49,974 nt of DNA from Mucidula mucida (lineage: Eukaryota; Basidiomycota; Agaricomycetes; Agaricales; Physalacriaceae). The notes under the pieces are model-generated. The model was not told the DNA's origin. It saw only the letters and a program-made list of their open reading frames with translations, and ran no database searches. The DNA lies in the NCBI GenBank assembly GCA_015501055.1, contig JADNYV010000258.1, positions 1 to 49,974 of the forward strand, written 5' to 3'. Numbering within the stretch: the stretch's first letter is position 1; each line of letters opens with the position of its first letter. A program made the position numbers and the translations under genes. Positions 1 to 11,772 of this stretch are shown piece by piece.

Positions 1-34
1 CGGCGGCAGCAACAAAGGAGGCTTTGAAGAGCAT
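1..34 (-). CDS. N-terminus of a possible secreted protein, cut by window edge
   Basis: An ATG at 34-32 on the minus strand opens a frame reading MLFKASFVAAA before the window ends. A Lys after three residues followed by a hydrophobic Ala-rich run is the usual start of a fungal signal peptide. Only 11 residues are visible, so this may be chance; nothing about function can be said. Confidence 0.3.
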   Translation of the reverse strand, partial: MLFKASFVAAA

Positions 35-713
35 AGCGAACAAGAAGATACGGAGAACTATATGCTTCAGTTAGTCCTCAGTATTTTATACACGTCGCGA
101 ACGGCGAAGCTTGCCCGTCACTTTATCGTGTTCTATGATGTGATTGCAAATCCCCGTCAGAACGTTCAACGAGTGGCCCAAAATCGCGAGACGCGAAAGG
201 CAAATCATAGCACATCCCGGAACCACCACCACGTCTATCACTCTATCTGACCTTAGACTTGTCCCTTGTCAAAACGAATGAGTCCGACGAGAACAAGCGA
301 TTCTAGTTTCGCCACATCAACACCTCCATGCTGTGCCTGTCAGTGCGAGTGGCGACGAAGCCTCGCCCCCTGTTACAGCGCGCAGGGTAGCCACATATGC
401 TACCATGTGCAGAATGAATACTTGTCATAACGTTTTCAGAGCCTTAGCCGTGTGTTCCTTTATCCCCCTTTAATGTGTCGTTAATGCAGGTTTTGACGAC
501 AAATGCTACATACACCTCATGGTGGATGAGTCACTCTGAGTGCTGGTGAGTAGTAGAACTGGTGGTTTGTCGGTTGAATTTGAATCATTCGACGACGGAT
601 CGTCCGAGAAGCGGGAAGCCTCACTAGAAGCGTTGGTCATGAGCCTCGGCCAGGAAACAAGTGAACGCCGTTCGCCGCACTGTCAGCAATGGTCGTGATA
701 GTATTGAAGCTAT
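35..713. other. Intergenic stretch, no gene seen
   Basis: Only short open frames are present, with no splice-linked exons or recognisable motifs. It would hold the promoter of the leftward gene at the edge and the 3' flank of the FAD oxidoreductase. Confidence 0.5.
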
Positions 714-2378
714 TTACAGGCGATCCTTGGTCAGATACCTGTCGGGAAGCCATGTCGGCATGACCCATGGCTTGCGCTCCATTTCGGCGATGATCATCGA
801 GGCGGACAGCTTCAGCGCTAGGTTTCGCGTAAGTGCTCGGGCGACGAACCAGGAGCGACGAACTAACCAGGCAAACGTCCGTGGCATTCCATGTCCAGAA
901 AATCCAGCCGCTATGAATTGACCTTGATCCCTCAACGGACCCACCTACATAAACGCTGTGAGCAGAAATGAGCACAAGAACAAAACCACCTACAAACGGT
1001 TCCTTGGATTTCGTATACCCCATAATTCCCGTCTGGCTCTCGTCAGTTGAGCGCTTATTAAGGTCAAGGCACTACTCACCCATTCTATATCAGGCTCAAT
1101 CTTCTCTACACCATCAAAAACACTAGGCAGAAAGCCTCTCAACGCCTCGCCCGCCTGCTCATTAACGGACGCGTCGTCAGTGACATAATACTCAAAACCA
1201 GGTCCTACGGCCTCTCGCCCTCCTCCAAGGATGACAAGGGGTTCTCTGGGTCGCCGCCAGGGCGTGGAAACCAGTACTCGAATCCTTCGTTCCCATCCCA
1301 CGACGTGACGCTTCCTAATGAACGCGCCTTGACGGCGATGACCTGACCTCTCGTAGGAATGATGCCTTCGGGGCCGTGCAGAAAAGGCAGTAGATGACTA
1401 GCGTAGGCGTTTGTGGCATGAATAACGTACTTGGACGTTATCGTGCCTCTTGGGGTATGTAGGTCCCATTTGTCGGGAGTGGTAGAGGCGGAAATGGAGA
1501 TCACTGGTGTGTTGGTGTGAAGGTAGAGTTTGCCTTCAAGCTGACGCTTTGCAATATGGTAAAGTTCGGTGACGAATTTGAGAGGCCAGAGGTTGTATCC
1601 GTCGAATTTGACGGCAGGATATGGCGTTCTATGAATCTAAATGATCAGCAAGACAACGTATGAGGCCAAAGCCAGTACCTTTTGCATTGTCTCCTTTGTA
1701 AACCATTCCACACCGGTCACGTCAATGCCAGCCTCTTTGGCCTGTCTAAAGTCTTCACGCGATTGACGTTCCTCTTCCTCCGTGAAGAATAGAGTCGCAT
1801 GGCCGCCATGAACGAGATCTACGGCGAGATCACGCTCTTTGATGATCTTAACAATGGCGCGTGCCGTGTACTCCTCTAGCTCGTATCCGCGGACGGCCTG
1901 CTCGATGCCATACAATTTGGCTTGGGCGCTAAACGCCTCAAACACAGCGGTAGTCAAATGGCCCCCATTACGGCCTGGATATCCGTTGAAGAAACAGACA
2001 AGTGTAATGAATGAAATTGACACACCAGTCGCCCCGGAACCTGAGATCCAATCAACACTCGCAAATGGCAAAATTGAACCGCGCACAGAAATCTCTTGCT
2101 TCCAAAACGACCACCTTCAGACCAGCTTTCTTCGATAGATGATATGCCGCAGAAATTCCCGTGATCCCAGAGCCAATGATGCAGACATCCGCCTCCACGG
2201 TTAGATCTCCCACTGAACCCTCCTTGGCGAGTGGGTTGGCCCCAGGAGAGTCGATCCAAAACGATTTCGTAGGATTGGCAACAGGAAGGGATGATACAGG
2301 ATGATCAGCATAAGACAAAGATTTGAAGACATCCTCCGATTTCTCCAATTGATGGATGGGGACAGAGAGTGGTTGCAT
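714..2378 (-). CDS. FAD-dependent oxidoreductase (DAO family), multi-exon
   Basis: This is a fungal D-amino-acid-oxidase-fold (DAO) flavoprotein. Near the N-terminus are the family block [17 protein letters not shown] and the Rossmann dinucleotide signature [16 protein letters not shown] followed by VVVLEAR. The next exon gives GRNGGHLT, typical for the FAD-contacting loop. Later exons give [20 protein letters not shown], and at the C-terminus [15 protein letters not shown] and [14 protein letters not shown], ending in a TAA at 714-716. At least five short GT..AG introns separate these blocks. The ATG at 2378 gives [10 protein letters not shown]; the frame is open further upstream across a possible intron (about 2420-2474) into an exon ending NDVQW, so a longer N-terminus is possible. 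The substrate is not deducible; homologues are usually annotated only as FAD-dependent oxidoreductase. Confidence 0.85.
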
Positions 2379-3306
2379 GGCAAGATACGGATGTTCGGAC
2401 CGAAGCAGCTCGCCGGTCTCCTATGGAAAAAATTAGAAACATAAATATGTTTTTCGAGAGAGGAATAACAATACCCATTGGACGTCGTTCGTACTGAAAC
2501 GGAAACGGTGCAGACCGGTTGGCGATGAATATTGAACGAGTATAGAGAAAACCACAAGGACCTTGTCACGTCGAAGCAGAGGGTTGGCCGTTAACATCCG
2601 ATACGTCGATAGAAAGAAAACCAAAGGACCTGACGGTCGCGTCGAACTTGTAGAAGCTAATGATCCTAGCTCATTTGCGCGTACGAGGTATCTAGCTACT
2701 TGGATATGTGCAGTCAGATTCGCAAATTGAAGTTTCAGCCCCGGGCAGTCGAGACAACATGCAGGATGTAGTACTTCGGCCAGTAGAAATATGCAAGCCT
2801 AAGTTGTGGAAGAGAAGAAAGGCAAATCAGGAATGGAAGAGTCATAAAGAACCTATAATCAAATTGTCGCCATACGCACCTCGAATCGCGAAGAAGGGTA
2901 AGCACGCAAAATTCATGACAACGCGAAGGCGTACCACCAGATAGGGTAGCCATCAACTCCTCGCCGCTGCTCCTTCTGAATCACGGAACACGGTGAAGTC
3001 TTCAAACATCAACGATTTCGTCCAATCTGCGCGAGCAACGCGTCCTGCAAATGCACACACAATAGTAACGTTCAATTCTGATGTGTCTCCGACGACGACA
3101 ACAAGTTGAAGCCCAACCGACCGTTCAAAATTCGGAAGAAATCTGAATATTCATGGCTGCATTCACGAGTGATAGAGAATTGCTGGGGCTTGATTGAACG
3201 ACAGTGGGAGCAGGACTGTCTGTCGTTCGCACTAAATAGATACTCTCAGTAGATATTTAAGCTTCTGAATTCGATATACGGAGAGCTGCATGAAAGCAGG
3301 GTATCC
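2379..3306. other. Intergenic stretch, no gene seen
   Basis: It holds the possible upstream exon of the FAD oxidoreductase (about 2475-2624). Beyond that I see only short uninterpretable frames in the space to the ornithine carbamoyltransferase stop codon. Confidence 0.45.
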
Positions 3307-4550
3307 TTAAGACTTGTCGTTCCTCGGCTTTTCATGCTCCACATCTCCAAGAGTCCACCTTCCAATGATTTTACTAAAAGTATCCATGAGAACATATCGC
3401 GTAGGAAATAGAAATAACACATACTCAAAGACAGCCATAGTCGTCCACCTCCTATTATCAGCCTGAGGAAACACGAGAGAGCGCGGTCCATAAAACACCT
3501 CATCATCAACCTCGTCCGGTTTCCTAGGCAAACAATGCATGAACTGCCAGTTGGGTTTCGCGCCTCCTTCGCGACACAAAGCCTCGGTGACTTGATACCC
3601 TTCAAAGTCTTTCAGTCGCTGTGCCTTTTCTGCTTCCTGACCCATGGATATCCTTTGAAATGTGATGAGTGCGGCGCATACATAGTGAAGAAGGAAAACT
3701 GACCAAGTATCGGTCATCACCACGTCTGCGCCTTGGACAGCTTCCTTCGGGTCCGTACCCCACCAAATGTCGGTGTCACAGCCAAGCTCTTCAACACGCT
3801 TCCACACCTCTGGCGGCGCACGGTACTTTTCCGGACTCGCCACGCGAAGTTTATGGCCCAGTCGTGGATACGTGACAAGCATATCATGCAGCACATTCGC
3901 CGAGTCGCCGACATACGCGACAGTAAGCGGCCGCAACTCCTGGAATCGTTGAAACGTCCCTTTTCGCTGAAAATCGCGCTTTGGCTTGTCGACTTTCTCG
4001 GGCTCGAACAAGTTGGCGTGTTCGTGCAGCGTCAGCAGATCCGCGAGAATCTGCGTCGGATGCCAGAGTGACGAGAGCGCATTCACCACGGGCACAGGCG
4101 AGTATTTTGCCAATTCCTATACACCTCGTTAACCGGATTGACATTTGAGTTAGACGGATGGATTCGCACCTCAATTTCCGAGTGGTCCCCGACCCGCGCA
4201 AAGATGCCCTCACACATACCACCGACAACCCGTGCCGTATCCCTCGGTGACTCGTTCACACCAAGCTGGATATCATCCCGTCCGAGAAACAACGCGCGCC
4301 CACCGAGCAGCGCAGCGCTCGTCTCTGACGCCACCCTTGTCCGAGTACTACGCTTCGAAAACAGCAACGCAACAGTCTTGTTGAACAGGGACTGCGACGG
4401 CAACTTCATCGCCAGCCGTCCCTTCTGTTGCGGCACAGATGGCGCCAGCCATGGCAGTGAAATTTGCTTTTGGTGGTGAGCGTGTATCAGCAGCGTCCGA
4501 ATCTGGTTGACGCTGAGGTCGGCTAGTGTCATAAGATGTGGAGGCCGCAT
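3307..4550 (-). CDS. Ornithine carbamoyltransferase
   Basis: OTCase joins ornithine and carbamoyl phosphate to make citrulline in arginine biosynthesis. The carbamoyl-phosphate loop SKRSTRTR, the ornithine-domain block [11 protein letters not shown] and the signature [17 protein letters not shown] are all present and intact, as is [11 protein letters not shown] near the C-terminus. Four exons are joined by three introns: after GDHSEIE (intron about 4114-4170), after TDTW (about 3653-3710), and within the codon of VFD (about 3377-3427); each splice restores the family sequence. The ATG at 4550 ([13 protein letters not shown]) sits directly before the conserved PPHL block and stops lie just upstream, so the start is well fixed. 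Without a long leader, mitochondrial import is not obvious. Length is about 355 residues, normal for the family. The yeast counterpart is ARG3. Confidence 0.93.
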
Positions 4551-4990
4551 GATGGTGGAAGGGAGTCAAGTTTAGAAACGGGAAAAATGCAGGCGCGAGC
4601 ACGTGGTCCGTCATCTTATCTTATCTCTCAGTGCAGCCCTGCGCGAGCTTCAGTCGGAACCTTGCTATGGCTTTTCAGAAAGAGAACTTCACGCTCACAC
4701 GGGCACAGCACGATCCATTGCTCTGTATCAAGAGGCGATACACCAGAGAAAGCCGTCGGCGATAGAGGATTCTGCGCCACACTGCACTCTTCGACGTTAA
4801 CCGGATAATGGTCTCAGGAGTAAATTGACTGACGTCGATCAATCACGTCGAAAGGAATGTTCAGACGTCGCAGGCGATGAGAAAAAACATGTATTAATGC
4901 GAAAGACAGCAGACTAGTGTACACAAATATTCCCTCCAAATGTTCCCCTTCAAAACCCTTCAATGAAATAAAAAAAATCCGAGAGCAATT
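4551..4990. other. Intergenic stretch, no gene seen
   Basis: This is the upstream region of the ornithine carbamoyltransferase and the 3' flank of the glycerol dehydrogenase. An A-rich stretch (about 4965-4980) next to the latter's stop could serve 3' end formation. No coding signal was found. Confidence 0.45.
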
Positions 4991-6323
4991 TTACACTTTG
5001 ATACCCTTTCTCCGCAAAAAGTCATGACCAGCAGCATCGGCGCCCACAATCGCGTTGTACACCAAATCGATGTTGATAACGTATGGCAGATTCCAGATCG
5101 TCTCATTGCCCGAGCACGCCAGCTCAGCGACGTGTCGTAGCTCCTCAGGGGTAACGTCCGTGACGCCCAATTGCTTCAATGTGATGGGAAGATCCACAGA
5201 CACCATAAGCTCCATGTACTTGTCCATCTCCTCAGCTGACGAATTTGATAGGATAAGCTGGCACACAGTTCCAAAGTTGACTACGGATGGTTGTAAATTA
5301 TCATTTCATAAAGAGACTGCGGAATGACATACCTTTTTCGCCGTGCATCATCTTGTGAGTGGGCTCCAACGCGGTTAACCCGTCATGGATGGCGTGAGCA
5401 GCGGCCAAGCCACCACTTTCGAAGCCAAGCCCAGATAAGAGCGTGTTCGCTTCGACCACTGCTTCCAAAGCCGGCGTAATCGCGCCAACCTTGTTGTGCT
5501 CGTACGCGAGCTTGCCGTACTTGAATAAAATCTCTTCACATTTCGCGGATATCGCGCCCGCTAACAATGTCGGTAATCCCCCTGCCAAAGGCAATCAGTA
5601 AACAACCAACATGGAAATGTTTAGACAGACTTACCGCCAAAGTTGGTCGCTGTCCGTACTTCACGCGCTTCGACGTGAGTTGCGAGAGCATCGCCGATAC
5701 CAGCGGACAAGAATCGCGCTGGGGCCTTTGCGACGATCGAGGTGTCGACTAGAACGACCGTGGGGTTCTTATTGAAGAAGGAGTATGAATCGAATTCGCC
5801 ATGAGGAGTATATATCACGCTCAGAGCGGAACAGGGGGCGTCTGTGGAGGCAGTAGTGGGGAGAACAGCGGAAGGGACGTTGAGCTTGTCGGCGACGGCC
5901 TTTGCGGTGTCGATAGTCTTGCCGCCTCCGAGCGCAATAACATAATCAACCTTGGAAAATCGGTCAGAAAGTGGGGTCGCAAGCAGTATGATTGAATGAA
6001 TTACCTTGTTCTGTGTACCGACATCACGAACCCGCGCTATCTCGTCAGCTGACGCCTCGCCATTGAATCGAACGTAAGCGACTTTCAGCCCGGCAGACTC
6101 TAGGGACTGGGTGAGGGCAGTGCCCGCTGCATGGACATCAGCGGGGGGTTCCATGGGGAAGAGATTGCGGGGACGTACCAATCTTGTAGACATTGTCGTC
6201 GGCAATGAGCAACGCAGTGTTGCCTAGCTGGCCAAGGTATTTGGGTGCATTCTTGATGGCAGCGGGACCTTGGATGTATTTGGAGGGCGATTGGAAAAGT
6301 TTCTCGGTGACTGTGTTTTTCAT
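4991..6323 (-). CDS. Glycerol dehydrogenase-type Fe/Zn alcohol dehydrogenase
   Basis: The protein matches the GldA branch of group III metal-dependent alcohol dehydrogenases, which oxidise glycerol to dihydroxyacetone with NAD. Landmarks in order are [12 protein letters not shown] near the N-terminus, the NAD-binding loop [34 protein letters not shown], and the metal ligands Asp in [15 protein letters not shown], His in [13 protein letters not shown] and His in THKMMHGEK. Short introns are seen after DNVYKI (about 6132-6188), after GTQNK (about 5950-6003), after NFGG, and after HGEK. I chose the ATG at 6323 ([11 protein letters not shown]) because a TATATAAG box lies at 6367-6374, between this ATG and a farther in-frame ATG at 6422, and because GldA proteins start close to the SPxKYIQG block. 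C-terminal RRKGIKV, stop at 4991. Confidence 0.9.
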
Positions 6324-6366
6324 GTTTGGGGGACAGCGCGTGATGATCGATGATGTGAATGTGCGC

Positions 6367-6374
6367 CTTATATA
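6367..6374 (-). promoter_or_regulatory. TATA box of the glycerol dehydrogenase gene
   Basis: TATATAAG on the minus strand lies about 45 bp upstream of the ATG at 6323. It argues against the longer start at 6422, since transcription would begin downstream of that ATG. Confidence 0.6.
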
Positions 6375-7621
6375 GGCGCGGCCAGACAGAGAGGGGACGG
6401 CGGATCTTAAGTAACGAGACATCTGAAAATGGGTGGGCAGAGAGAGCGTGAGGGCATGTAAAACAGATATCTTGCAGCCTATAAAGCTTTTTCGGCCCGT
6501 ACGCTAGCTCGGTCCGCTAGTACAAACAATTAACCGACGGAAAACAACTTTAAACAAGCGTATACCCGAGTTCATGTGCCATTTTCTCCATACAACTTTT
6601 CACAACGAAAAAAATACGAGGATGAAGTGGGGAGAAGTGTACCAAGACTATTCTGGAAGCTTCCTAGACATTGTTCACTTGACTATCGACTAGAATACAA
6701 TCCAACCCACGGAGAAACGCACTTGATTGGGCGACAAGATCCGAGAATTATTTCGCCCTAGGAACAATGCGGGGTCATCTGGGGTCGAGAAGCCGTTCCA
6801 TCACGGATGCTGTTGTCAGCCCCGGATAACTCCACCTTCGTTCAGAACAGCACTCAACGCCCAGCTGTGGAGCCCGCTATCAGACGGGCACTACAAGATT
6901 CAGATTCGCCAACGCGGGCGGCGGTATAGACGAAGCTCATGCCTCATGATATCTAGGCATCTCAAATTTCTCTCTTGAGTCCGAAACACATGTATGTACA
7001 TCGGCCGATAAGCGACAGGTCCCATGGAAGGAAAAATTTGCTTGAGCATCAGTTTTTCGCTTGCAACAGCGGACCGACGCTACCGTCGTCTCCGTCGTAA
7101 TACATCGAACGGCCCGGACGTCGCCTCTGGGCGATTTCGCGTATCCACTGGTGGTCGCTTTCCCAGCAAAAAACACGATGTCTACTCGGCACGGAACATC
7201 GTGAGGATTACCGCCTTGATATTAATAAAGCCGGCCTCCTCGAAACACGGTGGGTGAAAGAACACGACTGATGCGCCCACGTGACCGAATCAAGAGCCTC
7301 GAGAGACTCTCCATCCCCATTGAGCATCCTCGTCCTATTCTGTTCAGGCAGACTTTTCGAAGCGATCACTTCGCAGTGATGTTCTCCGGCAGAATGCGAA
7401 CACATCGGATGTATACGTTTGTGGACCCGCGAAGGTGATGTCAAAAGGAAATCATACATTGCGATATACTTGGGAGTTTGGGCTCCGACGCCCTCGACGT
7501 CAGATATGATTGACTAGAGTGACATCGATATCGTGGAGCACTTCTACCGCGAAGTCGCCCCAGATACTGATTTGGCAATCAACGCCTTTCCCCGGAATCG
7601 CAAATTGCCTCTACTCTGATC
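6375..7621. other. Intergenic stretch, no gene seen
   Basis: More than 1.2 kb without a supportable gene. Open frames here are short, lack family motifs, and no chain of splice-compatible exons was found on either strand. Confidence 0.4.
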
Positions 7622-8123
7622 GTCCCGGGACAGGACCCCCGAAAATGCTACCAAATGTATGATCCTGGCCCAAATTCTTATCCGGATCCCAAAAAGGAAG
7701 GTATATCCGCACTTTGTACCAGACCTTGCCAGATACTGGATTTTTATCCGCACAATGTACCAGACCCTTGTGTGGCGCAGGGTCCTCGGAGACCGAAAAA
7801 ATGCCAAATTTTCCTCAAGAATCGCGCAAAATCGTCGTTTCAGCACAAAATCACGTAGAGGGACGTAAAATCACGGCTACAAAGCTGGTGACCCTTGCCG
7901 GGAATCAGAGCCTTCAGCCTCCTTCAGCCCACCCAAAATCTTATCCGTACTTGACATCAGACCTCTCCAGATGCCCAAAATTTATCCGCACATGGACTCA
8001 GACCTTTTCTCCAAAAAGCTCGATTTTTATCCGGAAAGGTACCAAACATAGTCTCGAAAAGTTCAATTTTTATCCGCACAGGGATCATACATTTGGTAGT
8101 ATTTTCGGGGGTCCTCCCGGGAC
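7622..8123. mobile_element. Non-autonomous DNA element (MITE-like) with long terminal inverted repeats
   Basis: The left end (7622-7665) and the right end (8080-8123) are inverted copies of each other over about 44 bp. The core is GGACCCCCGAAAAT, one variable base, CTACC and AAATGTATGATCC, with a 2-bp gap. The outermost palindrome TCCCGGGA occurs at both ends (7623-7630 and 8115-8122) and could be either the end of the inverted repeat or an 8-bp target duplication. Inside are seven degenerate direct repeats that each start with TTATCCG or a close variant. No transposase is encoded; the open frames across it are by-products of the repeats. The family was not recognised. Confidence 0.7.
7677..8095 (+). 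repeat. Seven degenerate ~35-45 bp direct repeats inside the MITE
   Basis: Units begin near 7679, 7705, 7745, 7944, 7980, 8027 and 8070. Each starts with TTATCCGCAC or a near variant. Several continue with a block resembling GTACCAGACCT and then a short AT-rich spacer ending in ATTT. Two groups of units flank a non-repetitive core (about 7780-7940). Confidence 0.6.
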
Positions 8124-9364
8124 CCCCACTCAGGGTCTATACAGGCCACAATTGTTCCGTTGTCATAACCCCAATACCCCAATGGAAGGACTGCTGCAGC
8201 TAATAAACCGCAAGGCAACAAGTAAAACCCTTCGTCTCGCTAGGATAAGTTCCGCAATTAGTCGTCGGCAACGGACCTTCTACGCGCATAATGTCCATGC
8301 CGTTCCAGAGTAAGTCGCTTCTAAGGACTAAGCGGACTTTCTCCGCTCGAAATTTACGGCTGATGGTTACAAGGTTAATCGGAAAGAAGGGAATGCTGAT
8401 AGATCGTCGTCGCCTTTGACCACTGCCAGCGTATCGACGTCGCCATCGGGAGTTCAGAACTCAAGTTGTAGGACGATGAGTGAACCAAACAGTTCATTAC
8501 GGCCCCAAAAACAACACTTCGGCGGACGTCCGCACCTGGTTACTCACTCGAGTCTGCATTGCGAATCACTCACCAGGACCCACTGGCGAAAACCACGCAT
8601 CGGGAGATTGCGTCGCGGGCGGCGATTATCTCCAGCCGTATCCAGCCGCCATGAATTCCGGCGCAGATAAACAATAATCAAGCGTTGGCGCGCATTGATA
8701 CGTGTATGGCCCTAAGAGCGTTATTCAGTCAATCGGGAAAATACATCACGGCGCCACAATCTCGGAATGTTGAAGCCAAGTAACTCTGCAATACTCAGTG
8801 AACCAGGGTGCTAGCATGAAATCAGAGGAACTAGTCAGCGTTGAAGCTAATGCTCCTGAGCAACGGGCGGGATGGATGTAGCGAGCATCAACAGCCCGTC
8901 TACCATAGGTTATGTCAATATAGGCACCAAGACAAGTTGCGCGAAGAAATATCACTTGCCTTGTGGCGCGATATGATGTCGAGACACGTCAAAGTAGATG
9001 TGCAACACGCTGTTCGTGCGGCAAGAACTGAGCGCGAAGTAGAACTTTTCCCTAATAATGATTATGGCGGGCGCCGGGGTCTTTGGAGCATTACACGCGA
9101 TGCAATAGTAGGCGTTACAACGGCGGATGTTGAGAGGCGCGTCTGCTTTCGTGATGGCTATAGTCGAGTCATTAGTTCGAGAAGGCGCTAAACGCCTGGG
9201 AGCGATCTGTGATGAGAAAAGAGGAAGGAAGCTTAAGAAGCAAGGAGACTCACCACCTCTTTCATCGCGAGCTGGTGTACATGGGTTCCTTGAGCGATAT
9301 GAGTTCGTTGGCGCTGGCAGAGAGGAGCAAGAATCTAGAAAGAACAAATCGATAAAATCTAAAA
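8124..9364. other. Intergenic stretch, no gene seen
   Basis: No exons or motifs could be supported. This is the 3' flank of the DUF92 gene on one side and the MITE flank on the other. Confidence 0.4.
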
Positions 9365-10234
9365 TTACACCAACGACATGCACATGGCCGTAAGTACACT
9401 GGAGACAACGTTCACCTGGTTATTGGTAAGGATATTCCACCCATTGATAGCGTTCCCATCATGATGCATAATCATCTTCCGCTCCTCACTATACCGCGTC
9501 TCCTGGATCGTAGCGCCCAAAATCGAATCCGCGAGACTGCCGGCGCCTCCTCCCAGCGCGCCCCATAATACCATCTGCGGCAGCACCGCCCACGAGCAGC
9601 CTTCCAACGCGACCACGACGCCCATGACCACGCCCATCGTCGCTCCGCCCACGACGGAGGCTATAGTCCCCCCGACGCTCATCCCACCATTTGTTCCGGG
9701 CGGTACGGGGCGCCATGTCGTGACCAAGCGAGGCTTCCCGGGACTCAGGATTCCCAATTCCGATGCCAGCGTGTCCCCGAGACAGCATGCAAAGTGACCG
9801 AGGGCGCCAAACACCAACGCGCGACTGTAGCCTTGAGAGGGATCCACGCTACACGTTGGCCGGGCGTCAAAGTATAGGTAGTTCCATGCTACACCGCACA
9901 CTGCTGCTGCAGCAGAGTTGCTGAGGACCTGCCAGCCTGTCCGATATCCCTCCGCTTCGCCTTCTTCCAGTTTCTCCTTCCGCTGCTTGCCATCTGGCTT
10001 GGCCTGGTGGATAAGAGATATTAGATGGAGATTTAGGAACGCACATTTTGTCGCACGGCTTCCGAGGAGGTAAAATGCGATTAATGCGATGCCAAAGACG
10101 CGCGTCGCTCCAGACAGCATGCAGGTTCCGACGACGAATGCGGTGGCGGCCCCGCTTGGTGAAAGACTCTTTTTTCGAAGGCCATGGACACTTAATAGGG
10201 TGGCGCAGGCGAGAGGGATATATGGGATGTACAT
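9365..10234 (-). CDS. TMEM19/DUF92 family integral membrane protein
   Basis: The protein belongs to the TMEM19 (DUF92) family of multi-pass membrane proteins; plant members act as phytyl-phosphate kinases, but the fungal function is unknown. Landmarks are FYLLGSRATKYG after the first membrane segments, KEKLEEG and GWQVLSNSAAA, then GDTLASELGIL, PRLVTTWRPVPPGTNGGMS and a Gly-rich membrane segment, with SLADSILGATIQ and HHDGNAINGWNILTNNQVN near the end. The frame is open throughout, but a 51-nt intron at 9994-10044 is the better reading because removing it creates ATKYGKQRKEKLEEG, which matches the family, in place of an unrelated insert. Start at 10234 (MYIPYIPL) precedes the first hydrophobic segment. 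About 270 residues. Confidence 0.85.
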   Translation of the reverse strand: MYIPYIPLACATLLSVHGLRKKSLSPSGAATAFVVGTCMLSGATRVFGIALIAFYLLGSRATKCAFLNLHLISLIHQAKPDGKQRKEKLEEGEAEGYRTGWQVLSNSAAAAVCGVAWNYLYFDARPTCSVDPSQGYSRALVFGALGHFACCLGDTLASELGILSPGKPRLVTTWRPVPPGTNGGMSVGGTIASVVGGATMGVVMGVVVALEGCSWAVLPQMVLWGALGGGAGSLADSILGATIQETRYSEERKMIMHHDGNAINGWNILTNNQVNVVSSVLTAMCMSLV

Positions 10235-11733
10235 TGCAGCAGAACAAGGGTGTTACTAACGTTGACGGCAAGAGGGAGCTTGAGAGAATCGACTCGGTTC
10301 TGGTTTCGGTCCGAACATCCGGATGCACACCTGGCTGGTCCTGGCACCACCACTCGACGCGACACTGGTAACCCGTTACGATACTACAAAATACTGCGTT
10401 GTGATCCTAATCTGTCGATGGCTATATATTGCACTGTTGCGAGTCTCCTCCTCTCAACCTCCTCTCCACCAGTCCACCACGTCCTAGATTGGGCGTTGGC
10501 ATACTCGTTAATACTGGTCGGTTTACACGTCTCTTCTTTGTTCCTTGCAGCCATCTTCTAGGCTCTGTCACCTGCGCTATCGTGATACATCTACCCGCAC
10601 ATTGGGTATCGTACACCTAAATCAGCAGACGGACTCTACGCACCCCTTCTTTAAAACACCTCCAATTTCAGCCGTAGATACTGACTGTCTGTGCATCGTT
10701 CACGGATCGGTACTGATGCCCGACAGCCCGACATGGAACGACGCATATCATCCTGTATTTGAAAGTATTGCTCAGGCGCGTACAGTTAATGTCTACCACT
10801 AGATGACTGTGCAATCATCAAACACCTTCCGTGGACCGTCGCTGCAATGCGACGACGAAGGGAATCTGTGGACCCTCACAGTGACAGTCCTGCGAATATT
10901 ATCTGCGATAGCGTGGTCCTGACGCGTGCGATATCTCCACGGCTATGGGACACACTTGGCGTAACGAACGGGACTGTTACAAAGCGCCCCGTACAGCTGG
11001 GTCGTGTTACGAGCGTCTGGTAAAGCACGGCCCCGAAGCAAACCATTCCAGGGATAGAAGCTGTCATGCAGGCAGATGGAAACTTGGTCAGTGTTTCTTG
11101 TGTCTGCCATACTGATTGTTCGCAGGATATGTGCGCCCTAGAAATTCGAGGAAGCGTAGACTTTGATGGTTATCAGATAAGTGAGAAAGCAATCTGGAGC
11201 CCGAAAACTTCAAGCAACCCCAAAATACCAAGATCAAGTCGATGACGAGTCGTTACATTTCCTTAACTCTCGTCCCCGGCGTCTGTTCAAACAAAATAAA
11301 CGATCATGGTAGGATTGTCTTCAGTTTCGTCGTTTCTGTTTTCTCACAGGTTTCCAGCAAATTATCGGGCGTCGGTTCTTTGGAGATATGGAGGAGCCTC
11401 AAAACGTTAAACCCTGCTTCTGTCCCACCCTTCTCGGCCGCGATGGGCCACGAGATTCTTAGTAACTATTCTTGCATGCGCTTTCGTGGCGCAGGTATTC
11501 ACGGTTATTTATAGATTGCATTCAAACTTTTGATTTTCTACTCAGAGTGGCGTTTCGTGCGAAAACAAGTACTGTTACGAACCTTCTTTCCCACGTTTCT
11601 TGGCTAGACCGTCGGGTTATCGCATCAAATACTCCCATCCTCTGCGTATACACCTAGGGTATTTCGCCATATCTTGGGAAAGAAACAGGTCACACATACA
11701 AGTCGTCATCCTTGGCGTTCATACGCTCGTGGC
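10235..11733. other. Intergenic stretch, no gene seen
   Basis: About 1.5 kb shared by the divergent DUF92 and dioxygenase genes, so it should hold both promoters. A short plus-strand frame at about 10870-11020 looked briefly coding-like, but it lacks a start, a family and supporting exons. Confidence 0.4.
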
Positions 11734-11741
11734 TTTAAAAG
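11734..11741 (+). promoter_or_regulatory. TATA-like box of the dioxygenase gene
   Basis: TTTAAAAG lies about 35 bp before the ATG at 11773. Together with protein composition it excludes the in-frame ATG at 11674, which lies upstream of this box. Confidence 0.45.
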
Positions 11742-11772
11742 ATGTTCAATTCGTTTATTCCGGCTGAACACC

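Noticed and set aside
6324..6422. Longer, presequence-like start of the glycerol dehydrogenase
   Set aside because: The TATATAAG box at 6367-6374 lies inside it, so a normal transcript would not include that ATG.
7655..8313. Overlapping plus-strand open frames up to 199 codons
   Set aside because: They follow the internal repeats of the MITE and share no protein family; an effect of repeat composition.
10870..11020. Short plus-strand frame with secreted-protein-like composition
   Set aside because: No start codon, signal peptide or second exon; too short to support.
11674..11772. In-frame upstream ATG extending the dioxygenase by 33 residues
   Set aside because: A TATA-like box (11734-11741) lies downstream of it, and the added residues look like untranslated leader.
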